Source: an uncultured Clostridium sp. (lineage in GTDB: Bacteria; Bacillota; Clostridia; Oscillospirales; Acutalibacteraceae). From it: a stretch of DNA of 31,265 nt. A program made the position numbers and the translations under genes. The notes under the pieces were generated by a model. The model saw nothing but the letters and a program-made list of their open reading frames with translations. It searched no databases and was not told the origin of the DNA. Positions 31,195 to 31,265 of the stretch are shown here, one piece after another; position 1 is the first letter of the stretch; every line of letters starts with the position of its first letter. Location of the stretch: NCBI GenBank assembly GCA_902471875.1, contig CABRLN010000028.1, positions 1 through 31,265 on the forward strand. Reading direction: 5' to 3'.

Positions 31195-31265
31195 TGGTCA
31201 AGCTTCCGACCTATTAGTACTGCCAAGCTGAATGCCTCACGACACTTACACACGCAGCCTATCAA
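31195..31265 (-). rRNA. rrl: 23S ribosomal RNA, 3' end (runs off the right edge)
   Basis: The minus strand here reads TTGATAGGCTGCGTGTGTAA then GGCAGTACTAATAGGTCGGA and AGCTTGACCA, the conserved 3' end of 23S rRNA. The exact last base is set approximately by the TGACCA that closes the terminal helix. The rest of the gene, and presumably 16S, lies beyond the window. Confidence 0.93.

Overview
The window is AT-rich DNA from a low-GC Gram-positive bacterium, most likely a clostridial gut species (Oscillospirales or Ruminococcaceae would fit, but the genus cannot be fixed from the sequence). Supporting signs are strong GGAGG-type ribosome binding sites, Firmicutes-type LexA boxes, an ECF folate transporter component, two tetrahydrofolate (THF) riboswitches and tRNA genes with encoded CCA ends.

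Layout. 1-731 (minus) is the N-terminal part of a collagen-like protein that runs off the left edge. 1033-2274 is dinB under a promoter carrying three LexA-like boxes, followed by a Ser/Asn-rich lipoprotein. 3363-4245 (minus) is folT behind a complete promoter, THF riboswitch and terminator. 4588-5634 holds a small membrane protein and a maltose/galactoside O-acetyltransferase. 5640-6180 holds inverted repeats, a strong promoter, a structured leader and tRNA-Leu(UAG). 6482-9886 is a second promoter, THF riboswitch and terminator unit driving a tightly overlapping operon: folE, an HD-domain gene, folP, a folB-folK fusion and folA. A decayed copy of the 3' half of tRNA-Leu and its terminator follows at 9957-10035, so the folate operon lies between a whole tRNA and a tRNA fragment.

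10327-28494 (minus) is a 13-gene array of about 18 kb with no gap above 66 bp. In transcription order it encodes phosphoglucomutase/phosphomannomutase, mannose-6-phosphate isomerase, GDP-mannose 4,6-dehydratase, GDP-fucose synthase, a MATE transporter, 4-alpha-glucanotransferase, a GH31 glucosidase, a DegT-type aminotransferase, a GT-B glycosyltransferase-like protein, a DUF4380-like protein, mannose-1-phosphate guanylyltransferase, a second 4-alpha-glucanotransferase and glycogen phosphorylase. Read as a pathway, it could take stored alpha-glucan to glucose-1-phosphate and on to GDP-mannose and GDP-fucose (only glucose-6-phosphate isomerase is missing). Three genes in the middle have unassigned substrates. 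An XRE-type regulator lies just upstream on the same strand.

29296-29691 is a SnoaL-like protein with its own promoter and terminator, followed by about 600 bp of decayed sequence. The right end (minus) is the 3' part of an rRNA operon in the order 23S, tRNA-Lys, tRNA-Glu, 5S, tRNA-Asn, terminator; two tRNAs sit between 23S and 5S.

The best candidates for something undescribed are the glucan-to-GDP-sugar array with its uncharacterised aminotransferase, glycosyltransferase and DUF4380 genes, the tRNA-bracketed riboswitch-controlled folate islet, and the HD-domain protein that may fill the missing pterin dephosphorylation step.
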